Translations under genes and position numbers: made by a program
In this document: piece by piece, positions 32,725 to 44,800 of the stretch
Position numbering within the stretch: position 1 is the first letter of the stretch
Layout of the letters: each line of letters opens with the position of its first letter
NCBI GenBank assembly: GCA_932521035.1
Contig: OW051494.1
Span: 5,132,001 to 5,196,000 of the forward strand
Length of the DNA: 64,000 bases
Direction: 5' to 3'
From: Oscheius dolichura
Taxonomy: Eukaryota; Nematoda; Chromadorea; Rhabditida; Rhabditidae
The notes under the pieces: model-generated
What the model saw: the letters and a program-made list of their open reading frames with translations, nothing else
Databases searched by the model: none
Told to the model about the DNA's origin: nothing

Positions 32725-33820
32725 ACGTATATGTCGTTGTTTTTTTGTTTTTCTACAATAGTTATCACTTGTCCGTTATAATGCTACATGCGATTATGCG
32801 AATGGCGATTGTTATTCTTCGGGATTTTATATGGGTTTACCATGTAAGTCTTCTCTCACTAGATGATTATATACCATCATGTTTGCAGTATATATTTTAT
32901 ATATAGTCCATTTCAAATGGAAATGTATTTGGTTAAAGGAACAGTAGCGCAGGTTTTGAATTTGTCAGGACTTCCGTCAATTGACAGATGACGCTAAACG
33001 TCATGCACAAAATTTTTGCAATTTTTAGTGATTTTGGATGTAAAGTAATTATTTTCTCTGCGTGCTGACATTTATATGTTCTGCTTTTAATTACAATAAC
33101 ATAAGCACATCATGGCGAACATTTTGATATGTGAACGATGTGACATCTCGAAAAAAATTATTTTAAAAAAAATTTTTAATATTTTTTTTGAAACAGACTA
33201 TAGTATTTTACAATAATTTTATATTCAGATATAGTCCATTTCCAACGGATATTCCTCAAGGTTCAAAGGTCTGTCGCGATTTCGCTACGGGAGCCATTTT
33301 CGGGAGAAAATCAACTTTTTCGTTATTTTCTATTTTTTTTGGGTTTTTTGCCGATTTTTATATTCCTACCATATTCCGTGGTATGTATTATGCCAATATA
33401 CGAAGAAAAATCAACAACAGTATGATAAAACTCCGAAAAAATAGAAAAGAACGAAAAAGTTGATTTTCTCCCGAAAATGGCTCCCGCAGCGAAAGCGCGA
33501 CAGATCTTTGAACCTCGAGGAATATCCGTTGGAAATGGACTATACATGAGTTCTATTTTGAAACATTTCTCACTGTATCTACAGTCGTACACCAGACTGG
33601 TTTCACTAAGCGCCGCCGCGCAATGACGTGTAGTTTCTCTTGAATTACCCTCACCTTCACCCTATCTGTTTATGCGTTCTAAAGAGCAGTATAAGGATAT
33701 TCTGCATCCCCTCTTTCACCTTCCGCTCTGCCTAGCCTTTTCAATCTCGCTTTTTACATATATAGTTGATCTCTTACATTTATTTGAAATTAGATTTATC
33801 AAGAATTTCAGATTGCAACA
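32725..33820. other. Intergenic, AT-rich, containing a fold-back element
   Basis: About 1.1 kb between the small gene ending its 5' side at 32724 (minus) and the CX-module gene (plus), holding both promoters. The only structure I can support is the inverted repeat at 33230-33544. A short tatagtccatttc stretch near 32906 resembles its end and may be a degraded relative. Confidence 0.6.
33230..33544. mobile_element. Fold-back (MITE-like) inverted-repeat element
   Basis: The left arm begins tatagtccatttccaacgga and is repeated in reverse complement at the right end (ccgttggaaatggactata). The arms match for roughly 105 bp, with a few substitutions such as caaggttc versus cgaggttc. They enclose a less symmetrical AT-rich centre and encode no transposase. 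Termini of TATAGTCC/GGACTATA would fit a TA-target, Tc1/mariner-type non-autonomous element, but the target-site duplication is ambiguous. Confidence 0.8.
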
Positions 33821-35399
33821 ATGCACGATTGGCGAATATTATTTGTGATCTTGTTGTTGTGCAGTCCGATACAAACGAAACGATCAGGAGGAGGAGGTGG
33901 TTCGAATAGAGGGCAAAGTGCATCCCGAGGACAAGTAGCCAGTGGAGGTGGCTTCAACCAAGGCGGCTTTAATCAGGGCGGAGGTAAGCAGGTCTTCTTC
34001 TTATGTCTGCAATCACAATTACAAAGCTATAATGTATTTGCTATCTTCAGTCCGTCCACAATCCAACAGTCCTGGTGGTGGAATTCGCCCCAATCAGCAG
34101 CAGCCACATAACGTTGGCCAATCAAACAATTTTAATCGTGGACCGTCAAACAAGTATGATTTTTCTATTCTGCATATCTTATTTCGTTCTAGTTTCCATC
34201 CTGCACCAAAGACCAGTAGTAATACTTTCGGAAAAGCATTACTTGGAGGGGCAGCAGGAGCTCTCGGAGGTTTTTAGTACTTTACCATTTCCAATATGTT
34301 TTCTCTATTCTAGCAATTGTTATCTACGAAGGAGCTAAAGCTATCATCCGTTCTGCCACGGAACCATTCCCCTACCAAGGACGAAACTATTATTGGGATC
34401 AGAACTATAAAGGCGACCGCAACCAAGTTACATGCCGTATGCCTCTCAGTCAACTACAACAAGATGTAAGTGTTTTAGACGAGGCGTAAGTTTTTTTAGA
34501 TCAATAAAGAAGCTAATATCTCCACTACTACGCCCAGCACGGTGGGATCCGATACTACCACAATTGCAGCCATTTCAACTACCCCTTCTGTATCTCAAAC
34601 AATTAGCAATGTAACGCATATTTTGACTTGCGTTAACGTTCAGTTTAGCTACAATTTCAAGATGGTACCAAACCCCGTGAAATAACTTGGGGATGTCGCA
34701 AAGGAGCAGAGACTTGCTGTGGAATGGACTGTTGTGCGGTACCAGTTAATACTGCTCAAAATAAGGATCATAGCAATGTCGCTACTGTACTTCTTATGTA
34801 AGTTTTCATATATTTCAATTTTTTCATATTTCACTTTCTTTAGATTTGTAATATTGTCTTTATAGTTGTTGTGTGAGTTCCGCATACTATCACTATTTTT
34901 GATTGCATGTGCATGCTTCTTAAGAACCCCGTTAATCTAACTACTTCCCTATATTATTTCATTTATTTTTGTTTATTTTACATAATAATGTGCATCTTTT
35001 TCAGAATTTTGCTTATTATTTTAATCGGAGGCTGCTGCTGTTGTTTTATCGCTTACATGATGTGTCGTTCTGCGTTTGACTGTATTTTTCCTCGAGATCA
35101 TAATAAGCATGATAACACCTACCCACAAAACGGTTTGTTTCTGTTTTTCGTTATTATTTTAATTTTTCTTTGAAAAGCTGCATCAGAACCACGAATTTAT
35201 TTTCCCTATCAGGCTATAATGTATACTTACAGCTGAGTACGATCAACCTCAACAGCAATACCCGATGCAACAATACTCTTCAAATTATCCATCTCAACAG
35301 TATCAGCAACCGTTCGCTGCTCAATATTCTGCACCCCAAGGCTATTCTAGTGCCCAACAAAGCTATCCAAGCACGTATCCTTCTCATCCAACATACTAA
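33821..35399 (+). CDS. Nematode CX-module single-pass membrane protein
   Basis: Secretory type I membrane protein of a nematode family; function unknown. The start at 33821 gives a signal peptide (MHDWRILFVILLLCSPIQTK). A low-complexity Gly/Asn/Gln region follows (GGGFNQGGFNQGG, NFNRGPSN). Next is a short Gly/Ala-rich hydrophobic segment with FGKALLGGAAGALGG, then PFPYQGRNYYWDQNYKG, a pattern common in these proteins. The CX module lies at about 34690-34760: ITWGCRKGAETCCGMDCC. A TM helix with LLIILIGGCCCCFIAYMM follows. The cytoplasmic tail is Gln/Tyr/Ser-rich (QQYSSNYPSQQYQQ) and ends PSTYPSHPTY. An acceptor-like aatttcag lies 9-10 bases before the ATG. Confidence 0.83.
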
Positions 35400-35690
35400 T
35401 GTTTCCGGTTCGACCGAAGTTATTACAAATGGGTTGCCATTGTCATTTCGTTCACTTCTCCATTATATTTCCCTTGCCGATGTTAAAAATATGAGCAAAG
35501 CCAATAAAAATGTCTTTATATGTCTGTCCGTTCATCAAATATACAATAAACCGGAGCATTTTTTAAGTGAAATGACAAGAATGAATCGTGTATTGCAGCT
35601 ACTCAACGCGGGCTTGAATCGGCTGGAGGGTTTTCCTGTGTTAGAGAAGGGATAGCTTGTTCAATTACAGGTAATATCTAAAAACGTGAG

Positions 35691-36089
35691 CTATTTAGCT
35701 GCTGCGACGAGGATAAACCGCCGAGCGAAATACGTAGTTTTTGAAAAGAAAACAGAAGATCCCACCTTTTCCACTCGACTTCGAAGCTGCATTAATAGTC
35801 CCGTATTAGCAGAAGTTTTAGCACAAATGAAAACATTGAGATTATGAAATGACATTACTATCAGCTGCATCTGTTCGTATGCAAACAGTGTAACTTTTTG
35901 GTGACCCATTTCCAATTTGCTTATTTGATCGGATGCAGTTTGATAACCAGCTATAAACTGTTGTCGAGAGCGCAGCTCATCTCCCACGCCGACAACCAGA
36001 ACACCCTCACGATCAGTAATGAACATTGTCTGGGCATCGCTACACGTGGAAAGGATTTGAATCAGAGCTTCTTTAATAGGAGTATCCAT
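35691..36089 (-). CDS. LAMTOR3: Ragulator subunit LAMTOR3 (MP1)
   Basis: Roadblock/LC7-fold scaffold that pairs with LAMTOR2 on late endosomes and lysosomes to recruit Rag GTPases, mTORC1 and MEK/ERK. The single frame starts at 36089 (MDTPIKEALIQILSTCSDAQ). It shows the expected strand pattern: MFITDREGVLVVGVGDELRS, SDQISKLEMGHQK and the family hallmark AKTSANTGLL before the last helix. Length of about 132 residues is slightly above the usual 124. Residues at the end (FARRFILVAAAK) look atypical, so the true 3' end may use a splice site near GSSVFFSK. The partner LAMTOR2 lies at 53.6-54.0 kb. Confidence 0.85.
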   Translation of the reverse strand: MDTPIKEALIQILSTCSDAQTMFITDREGVLVVGVGDELRSRQQFIAGYQTASDQISKLEMGHQKVTLFAYEQMQLIVMSFHNLNVFICAKTSANTGLLMQLRSRVEKVGSSVFFSKTTYFARRFILVAAAK

Positions 36090-36154
36090 TCTTGAAATCC
36101 ATAAATCATCGGGCTACTGTCATAATATTGAAATACGAATGAGGAAAAACAATT

Positions 36155-36448
36155 GTGATTTCATTTAAAGATTTACAGGGAACGATTAATTCATTTGTAA
36201 CAAAATCATTCACATCACCACTGACGAATGAGTATACATGGAAAATAGATGGGCTCCTCAAGTGCGAGGCTAACCAAATAGGGGGACAAGTAACGCATTT
36301 CGAAATTTCAAACACTGAAGCCATACAAGGTTATATAAAAGAATGGCATTCACCCTACGAAAGCGATAGATCCTACAAGGTCATTAGAGATATTAAATTT
36401 ACATATTTCTTCTGGAAAAAAAGACAATGGAGAGTAAATATAAAATAG
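36155..36448 (+). CDS. Open frame without an ATG, possible exon
   Basis: A 97-codon frame, opening at GTG after an upstream stop, is unusually long for AT-rich DNA. It has a balanced polar composition (GTINSFVTKSFTSPLTNEYT at the start, FFWKKRQWRVNIK at the end). It contains no in-frame ATG, so it could only be a terminal exon of a gene whose first exon I cannot place between it and LAMTOR3. The antisense frame at 36106-36324 has an ATG and is an equally possible alternative. No family is recognised for either. Confidence 0.25.
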   Translation: MISFKDLQGTINSFVTKSFTSPLTNEYTWKIDGLLKCEANQIGGQVTHFEISNTEAIQGYIKEWHSPYESDRSYKVIRDIKFTYFFWKKRQWRVNIK

Positions 36449-36466
36449 AGCGGTTCAAAATCGCAT

Positions 36467-37875
36467 TTATTGCGCTGGAGTAGAAGGCCCGCCAGGAGCT
36501 GGGGGCTGCTGAGAACCGCTCGGTGGCATGGATCCCCCAGTTTGCGACTGGGAGGCCTTTTGCTTCAGCATAGTCCAGTCAAACGTGTAGTCATACTGTA
36601 ATTAATTTGCTTCAAAAGGCACCGTTTTACCTGATGGTTGAGAGTACGGAACAAAATGCGGAACAGTTGGCGCAAGTACATATAATCCGGAGCTTCATCA
36701 AACCGCAATCCTCGAGTGTAGTTCAAGTACATGGGAAATTCGGCGGGAAATCCTTTGCAGAGAATTTCAACGGACGTAGTCATTTTCTGAAATTATTAAT
36801 TAACGCGTGCAATTTGACAAGCAAATGAAGCCGTTGTTATGAGTGATTATGCAAAACAATATAATACCTTCTCGCTGATTTTTTCATACTTCTGCTTTTT
36901 AGTTGCGGCTTTCAACCCTTGCCATGGCAGTGTTCCACGATTGAAATACATCAGAACATATCCCAAAGATTCCATGTCATCTCTGAATAAAATGATGTCG
37001 CATCAAAAAATAGGCAATACCTTCTACTTTGCTCAATTCCCAGATGGGCATTAATAGACGCGTAACGCGCAGTTCCAGTAAGATTTTTGTCCTCTCTATA
37101 GGGGATGTGTGTGCGTGTTCGAGAATCACGGAATCTGAGTGTCATTATGAGGATATCCTTGTTATTCAAATAATAAAGAAGTTATAACGCATGGCTTTGG
37201 AATAATAAAGTGGCATTATTTTTCTACCTAAAAGAAACTAAAAATCTCACTTTTTGGCAAGGCCAAAGTCGATTAGAAATAGCTTATTGCAATGGCGTCC
37301 AATACCCATCAAAAAGTTATCAGGTTTAATATCACGGTGGATAAAATTCTTCACATGCACATACTCAATTCTTCCAATCATTTGATCAGCAAGCATAAGC
37401 ACTGTCTGAATTCACTGGATAATAATTGTTTCGCAAAATTCCAACCTTCATAGTGAAGCGGCGACTGCAGAAATTAAACAGGTCTTCCAAAGAAGGACCA
37501 AGAAGATCCATGACCAAAACATTGTATTCTCGTTCCGTTCCGTACCTTTAATATAGAGAATTGAATATCATACAATTAATGGTGTACAAATTACCACCCG
37601 AAAGACTTACCAACGAATGTGGGGAATACCTACGCCACCTTGAAGAATTCTGTATACTTTAGACTCGTACAGAAGCTGCGGATGACGCGCATGAAAAACA
37701 TGATAAAGTTTTGATGAAAAAAACCTACTCTGTTGCTTTCAAGTTTTATCGCAACTTCTTCTCCATTTGTTACATTAATAGAGACATAGATATCCCCGAA
37801 CGATCCAGAACCGATTTTCCGGATTAATTTGTATTTGGTAGCTACAATGAAGTCTTTACCAGACACGGCGGCCAT
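36467..37875 (-). CDS. CSNK1A1: Casein kinase 1 alpha
   Basis: Ser/Thr kinase of the CK1 family (C. elegans KIN-19), acting in Wnt/beta-catenin phosphorylation and many other pathways. Start 37875, [20 protein letters not shown], lies five bases after an acceptor-like ttttccag. The glycine loop is GSGSFGDIY, the ATP Lys is in VAIKLES, the catalytic loop is [12 protein letters not shown] and the magnesium motif is DFGLAKKY. The CK1-specific [20 protein letters not shown] is present in place of an APE motif. The C-lobe has [11 protein letters not shown] and [14 protein letters not shown]. The tail is short and Pro/Gln/Gly-rich ([12 protein letters not shown]). The catalytic domain is complete. 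It is split by several short introns. Confidence 0.95.
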
Positions 37876-38766
37876 AATTTCTGGAAAAAAAATAATTATA
37901 AAATTAAAAGAACATAGCGAACGATTAATCAATCAAAAAACCAGAATCGAAAAACCAAGCAAATAATCTTCACAAAGAAAAATCGGCCATTGTACTGGTA
38001 TATTTCTCTATTTATTTCTCTTTTATAATTGAAAATTGTTTATGTTACTATGCGCTTTCGCAATTTTTTCGACGCGGGCGAAAATTGATTGATCAGGCAA
38101 CATATAAGATACATGCTTACCAACTGGCCGCTACAATGATGATGAGAATGAAAGGACCCGGTTTGACAACGCTAGAAAGGCTGAGCCTATGCCTGTTCTG
38201 AAAGTTATAATAAATTGTCAAATAAACGTCGTATGACTAATAACAATAGGATAGGAGGGAAGACGAATGATAATGTCACGTCTAGTATATACGAAGGTAG
38301 AATTTACTGCCTGTTGAATATCTACCACCAGTGAAGTGTAACATTATGATGTTCTAGCGCTGTGTGCGAAAAATGAAGCAAAATGCGAGAACTCCTCTTT
38401 ATATTTAGTAGTTATTGCATTCATAAACATAAGCTGCCTTTTTCCGACGATCTTGAGATATAAAAATGAGGTTTTACGCAGCATTCTAACGCACACTGCT
38501 CGATCAGATGGCTCGATGTCGAGCCAACCTTCGGCCATGCAGCCGCGTCCGTCCGACTCCTGCAGCGAAGCGTTCGCGGTTCGCGCCAATTTCAAACGTA
38601 CCACTAAAAATTGAGCAATATTTCCGATAAGAGTGCAAAAAGGTGGAAAAAAAACTTTCTCCCTTCAATTTATAGGAAAGACACAAACATTTTATAAAGG
38701 TAAAGAGGGCATGACAGTTTATATACAATAGTGAATGCGGAGATCACCCATAAATAACGAAAGAGA
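37876..38766. other. Intergenic region between CK1 alpha and an acidic-protein gene
   Basis: About 890 bp. It contains the CK1 alpha promoter side and the 3' flank of the next minus-strand gene. A CpG-richer patch lies around 38500-38590. Frames here (for example 38344-38604 minus) show no recognisable domain and I do not annotate them. Confidence 0.5.
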
Positions 38767-39666
38767 TTAATAATCCACTTCCATGGAATCACTTGAACTT
38801 CCAGAACATACGCTGAGCTCGTCTTCGCTCAGCTCGATAATTAGTGGAGAGTTGTGAGGAGACGATTCGGTGCTCATCTCGGCGTCAGATGTAGGCGGAG
38901 TGTATACTTTTCCATCATCTAAAATGATGACACTATTTAGACAGAGGCTAGCAAAAAGACTAGTCTGCGGCAGACTAGAAAAAAACACACCTTGGCCGTC
39001 TTTTAACTCTTCATTGTCATCTTCATCTGCTACTTCACAAATTCTACCAGACATGGTAGGATCGTCAAAGGGATTCAATGTCTTCAACGGTCTCCAAATT
39101 GTAACTTCGTCGCCGCGAACGGCATTCAAGCTACAAAAGAAAATGATCTAATAGAAAACATACAGAATCTTACGACGACGGAAGAAGATTCGGTGATTGC
39201 TTTGCTCTTTCTAAATATCCTTTAAGCGTGGAATCTAATTCAACATAAGACGGCGAGGTATCTTCAGGCTCTTCAACTATAACTGGAGAAGCTGGCGATG
39301 ATACTTCGCATTCACCCATATCATCATCGGAAGATTCACTATAGTCTGATTAGGTTTTCTTTTTTGTAAAACTGACACTAAGAAAGGCTTGTCATTAGAT
39401 ATACTGAAGTCATGAAGCATCGAATTGACACGTTCAAAGCGTTTCTTGGTCCTAGGCACGTACTCACTGTAGTCATCCTATAAGAAAAAAAATTCTAAAT
39501 ACGAAATAAAAATGAAAACCTCAACATTTCTAGCCGGCCTTTTCCCATGCGGTTCTCTTACGTAATAAAATGCATTAGATGACTCGGGAATTGCTGAGGT
39601 TGAATTAGCCATGGAAAAAAACTTGTGTCGCATGTGGTTGTATAGCTCGCTGTCCTTCAAGGTCAT
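38767..39666 (-). CDS. Unrecognised Ser/Asp/Glu-rich protein, five exons
   Basis: Five exons join in frame. The first starts at 39666 (MTLKDSELYNHMRHKFFSMA) and continues with AFYYVREPHGKRPARNVE. The second has DDYSEYVPRTKKRFERVNSM and LHDFSISNDKPFL. The third has ESSDDDMGECEVSSPASP and LKGYLERAKQSPN. The fourth has RGDEVTIWRPLKTLNPFDDP and the fifth VYTPPTSDAEMSTESS, ending GSSSDSMEVDY. Introns are about 38-60 bp; one can be placed only by using acceptor ctatag. The product, about 230 residues, is largely disordered and acidic with a basic N-terminal third, as in nuclear adaptor proteins. No family is recognised. Confidence 0.55.
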
Positions 39667-40110
39667 CTAGCTTATTATATCTAAAAAATGTTTGTAAAAA
39701 TTTATATAAAGCAACGAACAACAATTTTTAGAAGTATAGGAAGAGACTGTCTGTATCAAACAGCTGTTTATAACGCGTGCGAAAAACTTCGCGAGCGATG
39801 GCGAATTTTCGAGAGCGAACAGAGAGCAGCACACAAACGGCCCCCTCTGTGCGCGTTTATTTTGAGAAAATGTAGATGAAAAGTACTAAAACGTTGAACA
39901 ACTTTTTATCGCATATATCTAATTGTAGTTTTTAGATATCTATTTAGCAAATCTAATTTCCAGAATTCACATTGAACAGATAAATAATGTTTACCTACTT
40001 TTACTGAATATCGATTTTACAAATTGTCTTATTGTTATTGAATTTGAATGTTTATCGAATATCAACCCTTTTCTTTTGCTGGTACTTAGTATCAGGACTA
40101 TTTCAGGTTT
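39667..40110. promoter_or_regulatory. Divergent intergenic region
   Basis: About 440 bp between the divergent starts of the Ser/Asp-rich protein gene (minus) and the doublecortin-like kinase gene (plus). It presumably carries both promoters. It has no gene, repeat or recognisable element. An acceptor-like ctatttcag lies four bases before the kinase ATG. Confidence 0.45.
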
Positions 40111-43100
40111 ATGCCCCGGCTTTTTATACCGAGGACAACCGAACTAGCTGCAGTGCCTCGAGCCATACCCAGAAGAAGGCCGAAAATGAAGGCCGCTTTA
40201 TCATCACCTAACTCAACACACAGGATGCGACGAGGTTTGTATAATTTATTTTCTCAATAGTCTAATTTACTCACTGTAAAATATTTGTAAAAATTCGTAG
40301 ACCTTTTATTCAGTTTTCAGACATACATGCTATTTTTTTTTGCCATAATTATTTGCTTTGCATGAAATATTCTAATAAACGGTAACATATGTCTATGTCG
40401 ATGCCTATATAACGGTAGAACCAAGATGGCTATTGAACACATAAAATACTGATTGAACACTAGTTTTCTTTCTCGGAGAAGTAAGAGTGAGACAAATTTG
40501 ATGGCAATATCGTCAATAATTATTCAAATTCAAATGAATCGAACTACTATTGTCTAACAATTCGATTTTTAGAGGAAACGGATGACCCAATGTGTACGCC
40601 GAGATCGTCGCGACACGATGTTAATGTGCCAAACGATTCCATGGGAAGTTCCATTGATGAAGACAGGTTAATAGATGTTACATGTTGACACTTTAAATTT
40701 GATATATTTAGAAATTTGTGCACGCCATCCCCTACTAACGAAAAAGAGAGCGAAAACGAATTTTCCGTACCAAGAAACTTTAGATGTATCTCGAAAACAA
40801 CAAAAGCTAAACGAATAAAATTTTACAGAAACGGGGACCAATACTACAAGGTACGATATTAACTTTATATTTTATATATTTTTTTGTTATTTTTAAGGGT
40901 ATGATATATGCGCTTCATATGGATAGAATTCGCAGTATGAAACCGCTTATGGAAGATCTAGCACGTGTCATGGGTGATTCACAGTATTTGCCAAATGGAA
41001 TTCGCCACATCTTTACAATTGATGGACAGGTACTTTTTATTGATATTTAAGTCAGGTGTTTTAGTATCGCATAACAGAGGTTGATCAGTTTGAAGACGGA
41101 GAAGCTTATGTTTGCGCAAGGTAAGGTTGTACAAAGCCTAATATAATCTACCTGCAGCAGCGAAGCATTTAAACAAATGGACTACGTGAACGCTAGAGAA
41201 CCAGCGTGGTGCTCCACACTTTCACGTTCAAAAAATATAGAAACTTCTTTGCCTGCTCTGTCATTAACCGATCCGCCGGAACCAACGGATTTTGTAGAGC
41301 CGCGAATTATTACCGTTATTCGAAATGGAGTGAAACCGAGAAAGGTTGTTCGACACTTACTAAACAAACGGAGTGCAAGGTCTATTGGCAAATGTCTTTA
41401 TAATAAGAATATTTAGATCATTCGATCAGGTAATGAGAGATTTAACAGCAGTTGTAAAATTAGATAGTGGGGCTATTCGAAAAGTTTTCACTATTACGGG
41501 AAATCCGGTAAGCTGTTTGTTGTATCACATGCCTTTTTTATTTAGGTTATTTGTTTAAGAGATTTTTACGGTCCTGATTTTTGCTTCATCGCTTACGGCA
41601 ACGAAAAACATCATGAAGATGATTTTTATGTATTGTCAGAAGGTTTGTGTTCTGAAATCGGAATGTGTATTGTTATATACGCCACTTACGCCTTTTTTTG
41701 AATCAATGATATGACTAAAAATACCGCCCCTATCGTCCGTTTTGTACGTCTTATATTCAGAATATAAACGAGTGGCTGCTGCAAAAAAAGGAAGTTGTCG
41801 ACTGCCTATGAGAAAACGCGCAATGCCATCAAGAAATGAATCGATAAGGGAAGATAGATGCGGTTCGGTTGTCCCTGACGAATGCGGTAAGTTAGTTGTT
41901 TTTTTCCGTTAATATATTCAATTCAATGAAAATCAGTTTAGCACGTCATTTACCTCCACAACTTAGCGATATTTTTACAATTATGCGACTCCTTGGTGAT
42001 GGCAATACAGCACTGGTTTACGAGGTGAATAATAGGTACCTTTACACTTTTTAAAACTAAAACCAGCAACAATTTCTTAGAGAGACAGGCGATCATCGTG
42101 CTTTGAAGTTTATTTCACGTGAAAACACAGTTGGAAAAGAAAGTTTAATAGCTTCCGAATTGGCAATAATGAGAAGGCTTGACCACGAACACATTGTTCG
42201 AATGTTTGATCACTGGGAAATAACTGGAAGTCATTACTTTTCTTTGGAACTTGTGGAGGTAACTTGTGGAAGTGTTCTTTATTTTGTTTTTTAGGAAGGA
42301 GATCTTTTCGAACATTTGTGTTGTGTTCGTCGCGTGTCTGAACACCAGGCTGCATCGCTCACTGCTTGTTTAGCTCATGCGTTAAGTTATCTTCATGGAA
42401 AGTCTATTGTACACCGCGATGTAAAACCCGAAAATTTACTGGTATATCTGTTGCTCAATTATTTCAATTCGTTGTAGCTTTATACATCATCCGATGGTAG
42501 CTTAGCTTTGAAGCTAGCTGATTTTGGTTTAGCAGTTGAATTACCCAAAAATGGCACCCTGCTGACGTCTATATGCGGTACACCGACTTATGTGGCTCCC
42601 GAAGTTTTACGAGAAGAAGGATACGATCATCTTGTTGATATCTGGGCTCTGGGTGTGATTATTTATGTAATGCTCTGTGGCTTTCCTCCTTTCCAGAGGT
42701 TCCAAAACATTTTAAAGATATATCCAATTATAGCACTGAAAATTCCCAAGAAGACTTGTTTCGCCAAATTATCCAAGGGAACTTCAATTTTCCATCCCCC
42801 TCATGGAGTAAAGTAAGTGTTCTGTTGTACTTCAAATATTTTTAGATATCGTGGTCTGTGAAAAATTTAATATTAAATTTAATAACAGTAAATATAAACG
42901 AGCGCCTAACAGCTGATGCAATTTTGGACACCCTCTGGATACAAACCCGAGGTGAAGTTCCGGGCAATATGGATGCCATGGAGGAATTATCAGTTAAATC
43001 GAGAATACCAGAAGAAAATGAAGTACATTAGCCATTTTTTTAGGGTAAAAATTTTTTTTAGGCTGATATGGAAGAAACTCAGCGTGAGTACTACTTCAGT

Positions 43101-43169
43101 AGACGTGCTAGTATGGACGAATTAAGTGAGGTTTCTGGCGGATTTTCATTCCAGCGAGGATACACATAA
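40111..43169 (+). CDS. Doublecortin-like kinase (ZYG-8/DCLK type)
   Basis: Microtubule-associated CaMK-group kinase; in C. elegans ZYG-8 promotes spindle microtubule assembly. Start 40111 gives a basic, Arg/Pro-rich N-terminus. The first DCX domain contains [18 protein letters not shown] and [17 protein letters not shown], then [11 protein letters not shown] with [10 protein letters not shown]. The second DCX domain contains [37 protein letters not shown] and [12 protein letters not shown]. The kinase domain has [53 protein letters not shown] and [20 protein letters not shown], all intact. A 35-bp intron splits the domain after GFPPFQ. The order DCX-DCX-kinase is diagnostic. Confidence 0.95.
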
Positions 43170-43559
43170 GCGTTCGTTTTTCTTTATGCAATATCGATCA
43201 TTCCGTTGCAAATTTTGCATCTATTCGATTTAGTCTCATAGATAGATTCATATGGGTACATTTCTCGTCTATTCGTCTTTGTCAATTGACCTCGATTATT
43301 ATGGGCATAATTTTTACCGCGTGCAATGGTGCTCTTTTAAAACTTTTCTTTGAGAAAGTAAAGATGTATACAATAAAAAAACTTCATTTATTCTTTTTTT
43401 ATCTTTTATCTTTTTTTTCAGTAAAAACTAAAGATCCCTCCAGCAACACAGCCAATACTGAGAGTCAGAATTAGCTGTAACGTGTTTTTCTGCGATTAGA
43501 AATATTTCTTACACTACTGAGTTCAGCTAAGCCAAGCATCACCCAAACTGTGGCGTCCG

Positions 43560-44162
43560 TTATGGTTGCTTTGAAGTCTGAAGAAAATTATAGAAAGGGG
43601 TTTTGATGAGTTACCAATTCCGTAGACATATCTCCAAAATGTAAAAAATCCATTGATGTAGCTGTCCGACCCGGTAATACAAAAGACAAACGATGAGCCG
43701 AGCAGGAAAAACTAAACTTATCAGAATAACCTAACTGTCTGTCTGACTAAGGTTATCATGAAGATAGCACCATGCATATTTTTGAATCCCGGTGGCCGTG
43801 GACGTTTGTTGAAGGTTTTATCATGAAAAAGGCCTTCTGGTAACTTACGTTTATCAACGTGAGGAGAGGCTGTAGTTTTGTATTTTGGGCAAACTTGGGT
43901 ATACCTATATTATTCCAAAACATTCGAGGGTGGAAATATAGTGTCAATGCAAGCAGGAGGGTAGAAAGAGTGAAGCCGGATAGCCAAACCGTTGTAAATG
44001 GAGTTACCACCAGTTGGTTTCCTGCTCACGTTTTCTTATTTTCCTGTACAACGCTATATAACCTATTCCGAGTAAGAGATTGGCAGTGTACTGGGTACTT
44101 TGAACAGGGTCAACTGGCTGCAATTTCATTTTTTCTATAACTCGATGACCCAAGGAAACCAT
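43560..44162 (-). CDS. Small membrane protein, possibly TMEM223-like
   Basis: Four exons join in frame. The first, from 44162, reads MVSLGHRVIEKMKLQPVDPV and ends LLLGIG at a gttata donor. After a 41-bp intron, one strong TM helix follows (VTPFTTVWLSGFTLSTLLLA, then LTLYFHPRMFW). The next exon has LGYSDKFSFSCSAHRLSFVL, and the last exon ends TSKQP. The pattern of one or two helices followed by a beta-rich tail recalls mitochondrial TMEM223, but similarity is too weak to assign. It lies about 50 bp downstream of another small minus-strand membrane-protein gene, as in a trans-spliced cluster. Confidence 0.45.
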
Positions 44163-44212
44163 CAGAAAGTCTAACTCATCCGCACTCTGATCGAAAAATA
44201 TGCTCTTTATTT

Positions 44213-44492
44213 TTAGTCTACCATATTTTTATGCAGTTGCTGTTGGGTCTCTCTAGTTGCCGATCCGACAACATCGGAATAATTGGCCTCTTGAAAAGCT
44301 TGATAGCGGAAAACGAAGAACGCAACAAGAAGAAACGCACCGACGAGAAGGAACAAAACTGGCAGATATAAAAAAATAGGCCAAGACGAGTTACCCAAAG
44401 ATGCCGAGATCCTTGAAATTCGGGCATTGTATGCGGCTGGGAGCCACATGGCGAAGACTGAGGCGGTTGACAACGGCAACAGACGAACTCAT
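44213..44492 (-). CDS. Small single-TM protein, probably mitochondrial
   Basis: Two exons join across a short intron (gtaact...tgccag) to give about 80 residues. The N-terminus, MSSSVAVVNRLSLRHVAPSR, is Arg/Ser-rich without acidic residues, like a mitochondrial presequence. It is followed by a single helix (LFLLVGAFLLVAFFVFRY) and a short soluble tail ending QQLHKNMVD. I do not recognise the family. Mitochondrial inner-membrane location is inference from the presequence-like N-terminus. Confidence 0.5.
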
Positions 44493-44800
44493 TAGAAGTC
44501 CGGGATTTATGGCCGCCCCCATGAAAATACCCAGCAGACAGAAATAAACGTTTTATTTTACGAGAATTTTTGGATGAAAAGCCGCGAGGTTACAGGACTG
44601 ACAAGAAACGTTGCCTCGTTGTTGGCGGACCCCGCAAACAGGCCGGGGGACCCGAAATGCCCGGCCATGCCTCGGGAACACAATATCACAATACACGGGA
44701 TAGATCTACAGTAACCTAGGGGTACGGTAGCTGACTTAGGGACGGATCATCACAGCGGGGGAAAGCTGTTCGCAACGAAAGAAAATGAGATTCCAGCAGT

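Noticed and set aside
35170-35655. 161-codon plus-strand frame
   Set aside because: It overlaps the Gln/Tyr-rich tail exon of the CX-module gene in another frame and continues into its 3' UTR.
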